Shown here: in pieces, positions 1-10,609 of the stretch
Numbering within the stretch: the first letter of the stretch is position 1
How the letters are laid out: each line of letters starts with the position of its first letter
NCBI GenBank assembly: GCA_025594325.1
Contig: JANHCV010000008.1
Location: forward strand, 496,001-560,000
From: Blastocladiella emersonii ATCC 22665
Taxonomy: Eukaryota > Blastocladiomycota > Blastocladiomycetes > Blastocladiales > Blastocladiaceae
Reading direction: 5' to 3'
DNA: 64,000 nt
The notes under the pieces: model-generated
The model's input: the letters and a program-made list of their open reading frames with translations, nothing else
Database searches by the model: none
What the model was told of the DNA's origin: nothing
Translations under genes and position numbers: made by a program

Positions 1-201
1 GAGGTAGTCGACCGACTCGCGCGTCACGCCCACGCGCGCGAGGTCGGAGAGGAGGACGGATTCCGGCAGAGCGGGGGGAAGGTGGCGGACGACCACCTTG
101 AGCCGGTCCGGCGGCGGCGTCAGCGTCGCGGGCGTGCCCGACCGCGTGCGCGGCGGCGTCGGCGCAGAGTCGCTCGGCAGGTCGGGCGATGATTGATTCA
201 T
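1..201 (-). CDS. UPF3: UPF3 homologue, N-terminal part (cut by window edge)
   Basis: The minus strand is open from an ATG at 201 to base 1, 67 codons with no stop, so the gene continues outside the window. After a Ser/Pro/Thr-rich stretch of about 30 residues the frame reads LKVVVRHLPPALPESVLL. This matches the first beta strand and helix of the Smg-4/UPF3 RNA-recognition-like domain (KVVVRRLPP...). UPF3 is a core nonsense-mediated mRNA decay factor that links UPF2 to the exon junction complex or to ribosomes. Only the first half of the domain is visible, so downstream features cannot be checked. The start is the first ATG after an upstream region without a long open frame. It lies head to head with the SAXO-like gene. 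Confidence 0.7.
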   Translation of the reverse strand, partial: MNQSSPDLPSDSAPTPPRTRSGTPATLTPPPDRLKVVVRHLPPALPESVLLSDLARVGVTRESVDYL

Positions 202-641
202 GGTTGCTGCGTGTGGCGCTCGAGAGAGAGAAGAAACGAGCGAACGAACGAGCGAACGAGAGAAACGCGAAGTTCAGCAAACCGGTCACGCGGGCGACCT
301 GCCACGGCTCGCGGCGCCGGCTGACCGCGTCGCGGGACGCGTATTTTTTCACCCGCCGAATCCGATCGGCCCGGATATCATCCCCCACCCCCGATGTCTC
401 CGTGCCACCAAGCGCAATTACGATGCAACATGGACCGGTGCTGCTCCCCTGTGCGACCGCCTTTCCCTGCTCGCCGCAGGTGTCCCCCACCGCGAGCGAA
501 CCGGATCGCAGCAGGAGCAGGAGTGAATATCTGAGCGGTTGAGCGGATCCAGCGGCCGGTTCTCCCCCCTCTCATAATCACCTCCAGTATCATCATCATC
601 GCCACACTCGGAAAAACTACGGATCAAGCACTTCGTCGAGA
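202..641. promoter_or_regulatory. Divergent intergenic region between UPF3 and SAXO-like genes
   Basis: This 440 bp stretch separates two head-to-head genes and should hold both promoters. A simple CGAA/CGAG repeat lies at about 236-265. The start-site element found at most other genes of this window is not recognisable here. Short open frames in it have no conserved content. Confidence 0.4.
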
Positions 642-1844
642 ATGAGCCACCCGGACTCCCACCACGCCGCCATGGCGGCCACGGGGACGTGCATCTGCAA
701 GCTGTGCGACTGCGGCAAGCACCGGTGCGGTCGGCCCGCGCTGCCGACGGTCGGCATGCCCATGGACTCGGCGACCGAGTACAAGGACCGGTTCCCGGCA
801 CACCCGCTGCAGTACGCGGGCAAGAAGAAGCCGCCGCCGCACGTGGCCGGGTCGCACGCGCCCATGAGCAGCATGACCGAGAACCGCGAGCAGTTCACGC
901 CCAAGGCGGTCCCCGAGCGCTTCAAGCCCGCCAAGCGCGAGTACCACCCGAACCTGGCCGCGCTCGAGGCCACCACGGGGTACATGGCCGACTACCAGCG
1001 GTGGAAGGACGCGCCGCCGCGCGAGTCGTCCAAGAAGCCCGAGGTGTACCGGCCGTCGGGCGCCTTCGACGGCATCACCACCAACAAGGCCGACTACCAG
1101 CCGTGGGCCGTCGCCCAGCGGTACCGCCACCCGAAGCAGGTGTATCACGCGAACCCGGCCAAGCTCGAGGCCGACAGCTCGTATAAGGCCGACTTCGCGC
1201 CGTTCCAGGTCAAGCGGCCGCCGCCGCGGCCCGCCGAGGTCTTCGTCCCGGCGCCCGAGGACCGCGAGTTCCGCACCACCATGAACCAGTCGTTTGTCGG
1301 GTTCACGGGCCCGCGCCCGCACCGCCGCGTCCAGGCGTACGTCCCGCCGGGCACCACCTTCGAGGGCATCTCGACCTCGCAGGCCGACTACATCCCGCGC
1401 CCGCTCGAGCCGCGCAAGTCGTGCAAGCCCGCGCCCTCGGTCCCGCCCGAGCTCCCCTTCGACGGCCGCACCGAGTACGGCGCCGTGTTCACCCCGAAAT
1501 CCAGCGTCCCGCCGAAACGCGTCCCGCTCGCCTACGTCCCGCCCAACACCGTCTTCGAGGGCATCAGCACCATGAAGGCCGACTACGGGTCGACAGCTGG
1601 TGCCGAGGGCCGCCGCGCCGACTTCGGCCCGCACCCCGTCTACCGCCCCGAACCCGACGACCGCAGCTGGGTCACCGAGACCCGCGACCAGCACGGCGTC
1701 AAGGACGTGCCCACGTGCCGCGCCGTCTGCGCGAAACGTGCCCTCGGCGGCAGCAAGACCGAGCTCCACCGCGAGCGCGACGGGCATATCTACATCTCGG
1801 CCGTCGCCCCGCCGCAGCAGGTCAAGCCCGGCCAGCGCATCTGA
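642..1844 (+). CDS. SAXO: SAXO-like stabilizer of axonemal microtubules
   Basis: A single 400-residue open frame. Near the N terminus it has the Cys-rich signature CICKLCDCGKHRCG, which is diagnostic of the SAXO/FAM154 family. It then has repeated units of the type FEGISTxxADYxP, separated by Pro/Lys-rich spacers, corresponding to the Mn microtubule-binding repeats. Family members bind along ciliary and basal-body microtubules and stabilise them against cold or depolymerisation. Residues 1-35 hold the Cys motif, and at least five Mn-like units follow between about residue 80 and 320. The gene is intronless and implies that the organism builds a flagellum. A 448-residue frame on the opposite strand is only its high-GC antisense shadow. 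Confidence 0.9.
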   Translation: MSHPDSHHAAMAATGTCICKLCDCGKHRCGRPALPTVGMPMDSATEYKDRFPAHPLQYAGKKKPPPHVAGSHAPMSSMTENREQFTPKAVPERFKPAKREYHPNLAALEATTGYMADYQRWKDAPPRESSKKPEVYRPSGAFDGITTNKADYQPWAVAQRYRHPKQVYHANPAKLEADSSYKADFAPFQVKRPPPRPAEVFVPAPEDREFRTTMNQSFVGFTGPRPHRRVQAYVPPGTTFEGISTSQADYIPRPLEPRKSCKPAPSVPPELPFDGRTEYGAVFTPKSSVPPKRVPLAYVPPNTVFEGISTMKADYGSTAGAEGRRADFGPHPVYRPEPDDRSWVTETRDQHGVKDVPTCRAVCAKRALGGSKTELHRERDGHIYISAVAPPQQVKPGQRI

Positions 1845-1984
1845 GTGGGTGAGTGAGTGAGTTGTATCGTGTATTGGCGTGATCTTGTACAGTTTGTGAT
1901 GTATCGGTAAGTTGTATTCGCAATGACTGAGATGAGCGACGCGTCGACGGCGGAGCACTTGCCCTCCCACGTCGCCGCAGCACC

Positions 1985-3927
1985 ATGATAGAAGCCAATG
2001 GATTCACACCGCAACTTGCTGCATCGCGGCCCGCGGGCAAGACGCATGAACTTTCTGCAACTGACAGTGTGAATGGAGACGCGACCAAAGTCCTCCTCGC
2101 GCTGCTCGGCTCGCGCATCGCCTACATCCGCCTGGGCCTCTCGCACCGACCCTGCAACGCGCCTTCTCGTCTAAGCCTGGCACACCGACACCCGGTCGCC
2201 GGTGTTGGAGAACTAAAAATCCAGCTACAGTCGGCGGCGCGGACCCCCCACGGCTTCTTCGGATCGAGGTCAACGGCCCGGTCGGGAAGACCGTTGCCGG
2301 CCGGAACACGGAACGCAAGTTTTGTCATCGAACTCATCTCGATCTGCATACACACAACTTGCTTCGCCGCACTCATCTCGATCTGCATCGCCGTCGCAAA
2401 CACGTTCTCCCTCGCGTTCTCGTACTTTGCCGCATCAACGGCCCGAATCCCGCTCTCGGTCCAGCGATTCCACCCGTCAATCGCGCGGGTCTCGGTCGCC
2501 ATCTCGTTCGCGATCACGGTCAACCAGCGTGCGATGCAGTCTGGAACCGTGAACCTGCTCGCCTGTACCCTGCCCGGCCGATAATGGTATGAACCCAACT
2601 TCGCCAGCTTCTCAAGCTACACAAGTTTCTCGAACTTCTAAATCTTCTCACTCTTCGCCAGCAGTTCAAGATTCTCAAGCTACTTCATCTTCTCCAGCCT
2701 CTCCAGCTTCGCTTTCCTCACTTGCGTCCAGCTTCTCGCACCAAATCGCCGGCGTGGACTTCGCCCGCAGGCCTAGCCCAATTCCGCGTCCTGCTCGACC
2801 AGATCATGGAGCAGGCCGGCCCAGGCACCCTTGCCCAGCTTGCTCTCCTCTGCCGTGCTGACATGCCGCAGCACGTCTTCCACGCGCTCGCCTTCGTTTT
2901 GGACACTAACACGCCCGACGCCGCCGCGCGGGACGCGATCGCCGAGACACTTGACCCGCGAGTCGCGAAATGGCTCGAGCTCACGCGCGGGGAATCCCAG
3001 TCGGCCCCGACCTTCGCGAAGCGGTTCCGCAAGTTTCTCGCTCGCGAGTCTTCCGCGGCCCCGTTCGCCACGCAGCCCGCGCTGCGGTTCGCGTTCATCG
3101 ACAAGGCCCTGGCTAGCGTTGCTGTGAGTGGGCCGGCGCGCGACCGGCTGTACCCCGGTGCACTGCGGTGGACCTCGCTCAACAAGCTCGCGGAGCTCGT
3201 GTGCTGCGCGATCCATGCGCAGCAGCAGCTCGAGAGGGAAATTGGATTGGTCGCGCCGTTCGTCGCGTCGGTGCCGGCGGGTTTGGAGGCACCGGGTCCG
3301 CTTGCTTTGACCGCGCCGAGCGCGTCCGCTGACCACAATGGCGCGAGGCCGTACAGGCAGAGAGCCAGTGCGCTCTCTCGGCTCACCGCGCCTCCAACAC
3401 CGGCTGCCCTGGTCCTTGACGAAGACATCTCCACTGCATCCTCTCCTTCGGCTGCTCTCACTGGTCGCCCACAGTTGATTGACTTAGCTGCCGATCGCAC
3501 ACGCGCTGGTTCGTCCGAGCTCGCTCCACCGAAACCCATGGAGAGCACCCCCATGCTCCCAGCGTGCACCTTCTGCCATCACCTCACCGCCCCCCCGCCC
3601 GCGCTCGCGCTCGACTCGCCGCCGCCAGCACACACGCTCGCGACATGTCCGCGGTCCCGCAACTCGCCCGCGATCGCGGCCGCTATCAGCCTCGCGCTTT
3701 GCACGGCAGGACTCTGGCCGGGTCCTTGCGTCTATACGGACGGCGAGGTCGTGGCGCGGATCCGCGTGCTGGTCGAGCAGTTTCGTGCAGGGGAGCAGGG
3801 TAGTGGGTCCACTGCCGCGGCGGCGGTTGCGGTAGGAGTCGCGAACCTCATTGCGTGCCTCGAGCTCGAGCGGGAGGACCGGTGGAGTGTTTGGTGCGCT
3901 GTGGGTCGCGCGATAAGGGATGGGTAG
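1985..3927 (+). pseudogene. SRG family copy 1, frameshifted
   Basis: The start-site element and ATG at 1985 are intact, and the first frame gives the N-terminal box (SRIAYIRLGLSHR). The RS-rich stretch (about 2322-2552) lies in another frame. The Ser-rich tail with SSFSHQIAGVDF (to about 2765) keeps that frame. The capsid-like part, starting SPAGLAQFRVLLDQ, is in the third frame and runs to the stop at 3927. At least two frame changes are therefore needed, near 2200-2320 and near 2765. The C-terminal Cys/His motif is CTFC...H...C with an enlarged loop, and the last domain ends VWCAVGRAI. That places this copy in the same subfamily as copies 2 and 6 (VWCEV). It is probably inactive, although the last 401 codons remain open. 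Confidence 0.75.
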
Positions 3928-4386
3928 AATGGATGGGATTGGGGGTTGTACGTGACCTGGGAGGTGATGGCTGCGGCGTGGGCTGAGGGACGCGATGGTC
4001 GTGGCCAGGTGACGCGCGCGAGCATGTTGTTGTTGCGCGTTCGATCGGCCGCGGTAGGCTTTCGCTTCACGTGCGCGTTTGATTCATGAGCATCAGTGGA
4101 GACGGAATCGTGTGGTCATCCGAGGGGAGCCGTTGCCCTGATCAAGCTCGTTGATGTACAGGTGGCAGGCGCCGCAACCGCAAAGAGCAGGTGGAGGCGA
4201 CCGAGGTCCGGCGGCGAGCACAGCTTGGTATCGTCGAGAAAGATGCACCTGCTGCTGCCCTGCATCACGCCGAGTAGCACGCCGTCAAACGGGCGGTGCG
4301 TCTCGCAACAAACGCGTCTCCCGCGCCACCGTTGGGATGAGCGTCGCGTCCTTCCGACTCTGTCCTCCCACGCCACACAAACCACC
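3928..4386. other. Spacer between SRG copies 1 and 2
   Basis: It holds the 3' flank of copy 1 and the promoter region of copy 2. An open frame continuous with copy 2 extends back to 4096, but it has no family resemblance and precedes the conserved start element, so it was not included in the gene. An ACGCGT hexamer lies at 4312-4317, about 70 bp before the copy 2 start. Confidence 0.5.
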
Positions 4387-6585
4387 ATGATAGAAACGAA
4401 TGAAAATCACTTGCAACTTGCTGCATCGTGCTCTGTGACTACTGTGGGTGACGTTGTCAACGCGACGGGTGACGCATCGCACGAGCGGCCGGCTCCTTCG
4501 AGGTTTGCCCTGCTTGACTCGCGCATTCAGACCATCCGACTGGGTCTCTCGCACCGACTTGGCGTTGCTCCGACCTTGGGCAACCCGACGCAGCTACCCC
4601 CGACGCAGCTACCCCCGACGCAGCTACCCCCGACGCAGCTACCCCCGGCGAATGTAGCGATGGAGCTAGAAAGCGAGATGGCGGTGTTCCTGGCCGCGGC
4701 GCAACTTGCAGCGAACTTTGCCAACGCCGGCGCTGTGGGAACCACGCCTGTCGAGCACCATCTCTACACGGAAAATCCCTCTACTTCGGACTTTATTCAC
4801 AGCTCCCGATCAAACTCACCTTTCGAAGCCGATAATCGCTCTTGGATACCCTCGCGCTCTCGTTCTCGCTCACGCTCACGATCTCGTTCTCGGTATTGGA
4901 CTCGCCGGTCTCCCGAGTTTTGGTCGCCTTCCCGCTCGCCGTCACGCTCGCCTTCTGACATACCGTGGCGGTCCAAGTCCCGTTCAAACTCGCGTTCTCG
5001 CTCCGGTCCTTGGATGCACCAGGCGCGCGAGTATCAGTCCCGCTCTCGCTCTCGGTCACGCCCACCCTGCGAAATGAATTGGCCAGCCAGGTCCCGCTCG
5101 CGTTCGCGTTCTCGGCCCCGACTTCGCCCGTCTCCACCTCCAACGGTTCAGCCGCGGTCGCGATCTCGCTCAACCAGTGCTCGGCGCAGTGCCAGACCAG
5201 AGCCCCGCTTATCTTCTCGAGGCTCGCATGCGCTGCTCTCAAACGAGGACCCGACATCGTACACCCCGCTTACTTCGATTGTTGACGGCTTCTCGTCTCA
5301 AATCTCCGACGTGAACCTGGAGTCACCAGCTGGACTTACCCGTTTTCGCACCTTGCTTGACCACGCCCTTGAAGCAGCTGGGCCGGGCAACCTCGCGCGC
5401 GCCGCGCTCCTCTGTCGCCGCGACATGTCGCAGCGCGCGTTCCACGCGCTCGCCTTCGTCTTGGACGACGAAATGTCCGACTCGACCGCTTGGCACGCCA
5501 TCGTCGAGGCGCTCGACCCAGCGCGCCGAACCGCGCGAGTCACAGAGTGGCTCGACCTTGCTCGCAGGGCAGATGAAACGGCGCAATGCTTCATGCGTCG
5601 ATTCAACAAGTTTCTCAGCCGCGAGTCGGCCGCGGCCCGCTTTGCGACTCGGCATGCGCTACGGTTTGCTTTCGTTGACAAGGCGCTGGCCTGGAAGGTT
5701 GTCGATCGTCGCGAGCGGCTCCAGCTCTATGACCTCGCCTTTCGGCGGACCTCGCTCAACACGCTGTCCGCGGCAGTCCACGAAGTGGTCAATCGTCAAC
5801 AGTCGAATGCGAGCGCCCGCATACGCGATGTGTCGCTGTCTCCGACCCCGCTTGGACGTGGCTCGAGTGCTTCGACAGCGAACAAGCTGGCCGCCGTTAC
5901 ATCGGCCACTAAGGTCGAAGTGGCGTCGACTGGACTGGCTGAGCCTTTGCCAACCGCTTCAACCGGAATCAAACCGGTCGCTCCAACATTACTTGCTCCA
6001 ACGACGCGGGTTCCGATCAAACCAGTCAAGTCTTCCTCTTTAGCTTCATCGGAACCGGACTTGGAAAAATTGACTGCTATTGGAGCACTAAAATCAAAGG
6101 AGCCTGATCATCCTCGCACCGCTCCCGCGTCGGTCAACGATTGCACCCTCGCTGGCTCCAAGGTCACAAAACCACGTACTTATTCCGCCCCCTCGCCTCC
6201 ATCAACGACTTGGAAAAAAATTGAGTGGTCGAACCCGGCTCCAGCTCCCCCGCCCGTGTGTGCCTTTTGCAATCACCTCGGCTTCCCCGTCTTGTTGCCG
6301 CCGCACACGGTTACTTCATGCGAGCTGGCCCGCGACACGCGCCCGATCGTGGAAACGATTAGCGCCGCGATCTCTGCGGCGCAACTCGACGTCAAAATCA
6401 ACGCCGTGACGGACAGTGAGATCGTCGCGCGGATCCAGTTACTCGTCAAGCAGCTCCGCGCGAGCGACTTGCGCACAAGAGCGGCGGCCGCGGTCTCGTA
6501 CCTCGAGGCGTGCTTGGTGCTGGACTGGCCGGAGCGGGGAAAGGTGTGGTGCGAGGTGTACACGGCGGTGATGGCTTGGGAGTAG
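4387..6585 (+). CDS. SRG family copy 2, intact Ser/Arg-rich Gag-like protein
   Basis: The protein has 732 residues from the ATG of the conserved start element. Residues 1-13 are the translated element (MIETNENHLQLAA). The N-terminal box RIQTIRLGLSHRL is near residue 45. A fourfold TQLPP repeat occupies residues 67-87, an RS-dipeptide tract about 150-275, and a helical capsid-like region about 305-470 (GPGNLARAALLCRRDMS, then LDLARRADETAQCFMRRF, then LRFAFVDKAL). A Ser/Thr/Pro linker follows. Cys625, Cys628, His640 and Cys645 form a C-X2-C-X11-H-X4-C motif, followed by a helical domain ending VWCEVYTAV. The order RS-capsid-knuckle resembles retrotransposon Gag, with no polymerase genes nearby. 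The closest paralogue is copy 6, which also shares the 3' flank. Molecular function is unknown; RNA binding and self-assembly are inferences. Confidence 0.8.
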   Translation: MIETNENHLQLAASCSVTTVGDVVNATGDASHERPAPSRFALLDSRIQTIRLGLSHRLGVAPTLGNPTQLPPTQLPPTQLPPTQLPPANVAMELESEMAVFLAAAQLAANFANAGAVGTTPVEHHLYTENPSTSDFIHSSRSNSPFEADNRSWIPSRSRSRSRSRSRSRYWTRRSPEFWSPSRSPSRSPSDIPWRSKSRSNSRSRSGPWMHQAREYQSRSRSRSRPPCEMNWPARSRSRSRSRPRLRPSPPPTVQPRSRSRSTSARRSARPEPRLSSRGSHALLSNEDPTSYTPLTSIVDGFSSQISDVNLESPAGLTRFRTLLDHALEAAGPGNLARAALLCRRDMSQRAFHALAFVLDDEMSDSTAWHAIVEALDPARRTARVTEWLDLARRADETAQCFMRRFNKFLSRESAAARFATRHALRFAFVDKALAWKVVDRRERLQLYDLAFRRTSLNTLSAAVHEVVNRQQSNASARIRDVSLSPTPLGRGSSASTANKLAAVTSATKVEVASTGLAEPLPTASTGIKPVAPTLLAPTTRVPIKPVKSSSLASSEPDLEKLTAIGALKSKEPDHPRTAPASVNDCTLAGSKVTKPRTYSAPSPPSTTWKKIEWSNPAPAPPPVCAFCNHLGFPVLLPPHTVTSCELARDTRPIVETISAAISAAQLDVKINAVTDSEIVARIQLLVKQLRASDLRTRAAAAVSYLEACLVLDWPERGKVWCEVYTAVMAWE
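4587..4646 (+). repeat. 15-bp tandem repeat, four exact units
   Basis: Four identical copies of GACGCAGCTACCCCC sit inside SRG copy 2. The unit is a multiple of three and encodes TQLPP, so copy-number change keeps the frame. Sister copy 6 lacks the array, so it arose after their split. Confidence 0.9.
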
Positions 6586-6749
6586 GGTAAGACTCATCAT
6601 GTAATGGACTTTCGATGTTGGGAGTGGCGATACCCTTGGTAGCGAGGTCGCGCCGGTCATAGCGGGCTGACCAGCGTGATCACGAAACGGATGCACTCCC
6701 TGCTCAACATGATCACGAAACGGAGACCCTCCCTGCTCCACGCCGTACC
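6586..6749. other. Spacer after SRG copy 2, homologous to the spacer after copy 6
   Basis: The segment containing GATACCCTTGGT and the following GGTCGCG...GGTCAT...GGCTGACC...GCGTGATCAC matches 15600-15660 behind copy 6. It is part of a block duplication. Confidence 0.7.
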
Positions 6750-8494
6750 ATGATAGAAACCGATGAAAGACGATCACCACTTGCTGCAATGAGCTCGAAA
6801 ATACCTGCTGATGATGCACCCAGCGTAAATGGAGGAAACGAGCTGACCGCAATGTTGCTCCGCCTCTGCAACGAACGCCTGCAGCAGATCCGGCTCGGTC
6901 TCTCGCACCGACTTTCCAGCGCACCGTGGCTCTCGAACCGACTTTCCAACGCACCATGGAGTGTATCTTACGGGCCAGCTAGTGCTACGATTGGCGACCT
7001 TGGGGATCTGGCTGTCGCCCCCGCGATCGCATTGGGCTGCGTGGGAACGGCGGGCGAGGACGAACCACGCTTCGCGCCTGTGACCGACCAAGCACACTTC
7101 CGCCTCGAACTTCACCTTCAATCTCGACATACCTCTCAACCGACTCAGGAAATCGTGCAAAAGCCTCGTTTGACGAATTCGAAGCAACACCAATCTCTCT
7201 CTCTCTCAGCCCGCGGCCTGGGACAGTTCCAGGTCGAGGTCTCGCACTCATTTGCACTCTCAAGCTTGCGCTCGAACTTCCTCGCGTAATCGTTCACGTT
7301 CGCGTACTCGTTCTTGGTCCCGCAGTTCTTTGTGGTCCCGGCCGGAAACTCGCTCCAGCACTCGGTCTCCTCCGCGGTCTCCAGCTCCCGAGTCGCGTCG
7401 AACTCAGTTATCACCGGCTCCTAAACCCGGTGCGTCCTCGCGGACCGGCTTCCACAACAGTGGACATTCTCGAGACCTCAGCCCAGCTGCGCCTAGTCGC
7501 CCGACCGCTTCCTTGCCTGCACCCGCGGCGCAACAGCGACAGGGCAAGGCCAAAACGTACGACCCATCGTACCAGTTCTGCGCCCAGATCCGGAAGATTT
7601 CCAGCAGATCGCGGGCGTAGACCTGGAGACCCCGACAGGTTACGTCCTCATGTGCACCCTTCTTGACGAGCTCTTCACCTGCGCCGGCCTGAGAAAGCTT
7701 GCGCACGCGGTGCTGTTTTGCCGCTTCTCGCTTTCGCGGCGCGTGTACCACGCGTTCTCAGCCGTCTTGAACAAGGACACGGCCGATGACGCCGCACGCC
7801 AAGCCGTTCTCTACGCTATCGATCCGGCGCGGCGCTCGCGCCACTTGAACGAGTGGATCGACCTGGCGCGGTTTGTGCACGAGTCGGTCGGTTCGAGCAG
7901 TGTCTTCGCCGCCTCGGGTTCACCGATTTCAACAAGCTAGATATTCCAATTCGGTTCTCATTCCTTGACAAGACTCTCACTGGCGTTCTTAACGGCGGAG
8001 CACTCAACAATCTACGGGGCGAGGTGGTGGACGGACCTATGTCGCTCGCCAGCCTCACCAACCTCGTGCACAGCCGCGTACCTGACCCTCCGGCTCCTTC
8101 TGCTGTCCAGCCCGCGCGTGCTACAACCGAAAATATCCCCATCCCCGCGTGCGCCTTCTGCCAGCGCCTTGAAGGCGTTCTTGGCAGGAGGGACGCTCCA
8201 CACTGCCTTGTGGACTGCGTGCGTTCGCGAATGTTGGACCCAATCGTGTCCGCCATTACGCGAGGGCTTCGCGTCGCGCGGATCAGACTTACTCCCGACG
8301 ATATCGACCCGCCGACAGACGACGAGCTCGAGGCGCGCGTCTCGTTTGTTCTCAAGCGACTCCGCGCTGTCAAGGAAAGTGATGGACCGCTGTCTGCCGC
8401 CATCGCGCTCCTCGAGGCGTGCCTTGTCTTGGACGGCAACGCGCTGCGGAGCGTTTGGAGCGGGGTTTGTGATGCGATGACCACCACCAGGTGA
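6750..8494 (+). pseudogene. SRG family copy 3, multiply frameshifted
   Basis: The start element and N-terminal box (ERLQQIRLGLSHRL) are intact from the ATG at 6750. The frame closes near 7289. The RS tract continues in a second frame (7252-7620), the first half of the capsid-like domain in a third (7650 to about 7890, LARKLAHAVLFCRF-type), and the rest in a fourth segment ending at 8494. At about 7890 the expected ESVxxFAxRF is cut between HESV and GRFEQCL, so a few codons are missing there. The C-terminal part is well kept: CAFCQRLEGVLGRRDAPH...C, then GLRVARIRL and LEACLVLD. Near 6905-6960 a partial internal duplication repeats the 'CGACTTTCC' region and gives two SNRLSNAPW-like segments. 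It is most likely a pseudogene. Confidence 0.75.
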
Positions 8495-8746
8495 GCCAGA
8501 GAAGAGAGAGCGATAGGCTAGAATACCTTTTTGCCGCGCGCTTTTGTGGGGGATGCGTTGATCTGTTAGAGGCCAGGTTGAGTTAGAGGGCGCGTGAGCC
8601 ATATTTTTTAATAGACGTTCGATGGAGCGATGCGGAGCCGCGGTGGTGTGGGATGGGAGACAAGCCGCCGCGCTCAAGGTGGCGCAGCGGACTTGTGATC
8701 CTCGCCGGATGGCACACACTCGCCTCTCCCCGCCCACCCTCGCACC

Positions 8747-10609
8747 ATGCATGAAACGAATGAAAGACTCCCGCAACTTGATGCAACCCTTTCGGCGGAC
8801 CCAGAAATGCAGGCGACAGCCTCCGGCGAGCGGCGAGGCGAGGCTGCCCTCCGAGTCCAACTCTGCGATGCACGCTTGCGCCATATCACGCTGGGCCTCT
8901 CGCATCGGCTCTCTGGAGCCCCTTGGATGGGCTCCGCAGCTTTCTGGACCTCGGCTGCTCCGATCCATCCTCTTGAACAACGCATCAGCTTGCTGGGAGC
9001 TGTAACCTGTGCGGAAGCGGGCGAACCAGCAAGCTCCAATGCTCAAGCTTCTGCACCCCTAGAGTCTCCAGACGTGCTCGCCGCGGTGCAAACGCATTCG
9101 GGTGCTCCATCAACGCCACCTATGCAAACGCGAACGCCTTCTCGCTCGTCCTCGCGGTCTCGTTCACTTTCACGTTCCCGTTCTCGCTCACGTTCAAAGT
9201 CTCGCTCTCGCTCTCGCTCACGTTCGAAGACTCGCTCTTGCACTCGCTCACATTCCCGTTCTCGCTCACGTCGCCGCTTTCACTCTCGCTCTCGCTCGCG
9301 CCCGCGCAGTAAGCGTCATTCGACTCGGCACCGCTCTCGTCGATTTCGCTCGCGCTCCTCCTCGCGCTCATCGCGGGATCCTGGACCCAGGTCGCGCTCG
9401 CGTCGGCGCACCCGCCGCGACTCTCTATCGCATTCGCAGTCGAGATCACGCTCCCGCTCTGCCGGTTCGCGTCCCGGGTCTCGTTCGCAAACTCGCTCAA
9501 CTTCGCTGCCCCAACGGAGCAACGCATACGAGTCCGGCTCATCGTATCGAACTACGGTTCGTCACAAAAGCGCTCGACGGAGGCTCCGCTGCTTTGTTCG
9601 CAACGTTGCACACTATATCCGGCAGGTGGACCTCGAAACTCCTGATGGATTGCTCAAACTGCGCGACTTTTTTGACGAGCATATCTTGGCTCGAGTTGGG
9701 CCGGGCACGCTCGCGTCCGCCGCACTGCACTGCCGCCGATGCCTGCTTCCGCACGTGTATGCTGCGCTCGCCTTGGTCTTGGAGGAGAACATGGCTGATG
9801 AGGCGGCGTGGGAGGCCATCACTACCGTGCTTGATCCTGCACGCCGTCCCGAGCGGGTCACCGACTGGATCGCTCTCGTGCGGGCTCAATGCGAGTCAGT
9901 TGACGAGTTCACTGGACGCGTGAAACGGTTTCTTGAGCGTAACGCCTTGGATAAACTCTTCGACACGCGGCCCGCTCTTCGACTAGCGTTTCTGGATAAG
10001 GCGACGACGCTTGATATTGGAACCAAGGCGCTAGAACTGCTCCAAGACCGCGCACAAACGCCCGTCACGCTTGGCAAGTTGGCCACTTTTATCAAACACG
10101 CTGAGAGGCGGCCCCTTGGGCGTAACGAGCGCACGGTTGTCGAGGCCCCACCTGTGCGCCTTGCTCCGTTGGTACAAGCGCAAAATCATACTTTGCCGAT
10201 TCCGCACTCGGTGCCGCCTGCTGCAGCGCAGCAGCCACCAACACCACTGTCGACTTTGTCCTGTGCGTTCTGTCGGCGCCTCGTCGTCCCACTTGGCCGG
10301 CGTGCTCCGCAACACCGCCTCGCAGACTGCAATCGAGTCCGTTTCACGCCTCCACTCACTGCCGCGGTCGACCACGCGATACGGGTGACGCGGCTGAACA
10401 TCACTCAAGCTGACCTGGACGCGGCGACGGACGAGGAGCTCACCGCTCGCATCACCTCGCTCGCCGATCGCCTTCGCGCGTTACAAGAGACCAACGACGC
10501 GGTCCCGCCTGGGGTTGGGTACCTGGACGCATGCCTTGTGCTTGATGCCCAGGAAAAGCGGAGGATCTGGAGCGCGGTCTGCGAGACCATTCAGACCAGG
10601 AAGCTGTAA
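8747..10609 (+). CDS. SRG family copy 4, intact
   Basis: The protein has 620 residues. The ATG at 8747 belongs to the start element (MHETNERLPQLDA). The N-terminal box RLRHITLGLSHRLSGAPW is near residues 44-61. A long, nearly pure RS/RSR tract covers about residues 125-265. The capsid-like region runs from DLETPDGLLKLRDFF (residue 295) through ESVDEFTGRVKRFL to LRLAFLDKATTLDIG (about 440). The Cys/His motif is Cys506, Cys509, His523, Cys528, that is C-X2-C-X13-H-X4-C. The last 80 residues are helical (VTRLNITQADLDAATDEEL, YLDACLVLD). Copy 7 is its closest relative. RS tracts in other proteins direct nuclear localisation and RNA-protein contacts through Ser phosphorylation; that role here is inference. 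Confidence 0.8.
   Translation: MHETNERLPQLDATLSADPEMQATASGERRGEAALRVQLCDARLRHITLGLSHRLSGAPWMGSAAFWTSAAPIHPLEQRISLLGAVTCAEAGEPASSNAQASAPLESPDVLAAVQTHSGAPSTPPMQTRTPSRSSSRSRSLSRSRSRSRSKSRSRSRSRSKTRSCTRSHSRSRSRRRFHSRSRSRPRSKRHSTRHRSRRFRSRSSSRSSRDPGPRSRSRRRTRRDSLSHSQSRSRSRSAGSRPGSRSQTRSTSLPQRSNAYESGSSYRTTVRHKSARRRLRCFVRNVAHYIRQVDLETPDGLLKLRDFFDEHILARVGPGTLASAALHCRRCLLPHVYAALALVLEENMADEAAWEAITTVLDPARRPERVTDWIALVRAQCESVDEFTGRVKRFLERNALDKLFDTRPALRLAFLDKATTLDIGTKALELLQDRAQTPVTLGKLATFIKHAERRPLGRNERTVVEAPPVRLAPLVQAQNHTLPIPHSVPPAAAQQPPTPLSTLSCAFCRRLVVPLGRRAPQHRLADCNRVRFTPPLTAAVDHAIRVTRLNITQADLDAATDEELTARITSLADRLRALQETNDAVPPGVGYLDACLVLDAQEKRRIWSAVCETIQTRKL

Noticed and set aside
624-1970. Long minus-strand frame opposite the SAXO-like gene
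   Set aside because: It is Arg/Gly/Val/Leu-rich antisense of a GC-rich coding sequence; the plus strand has clear SAXO motifs.
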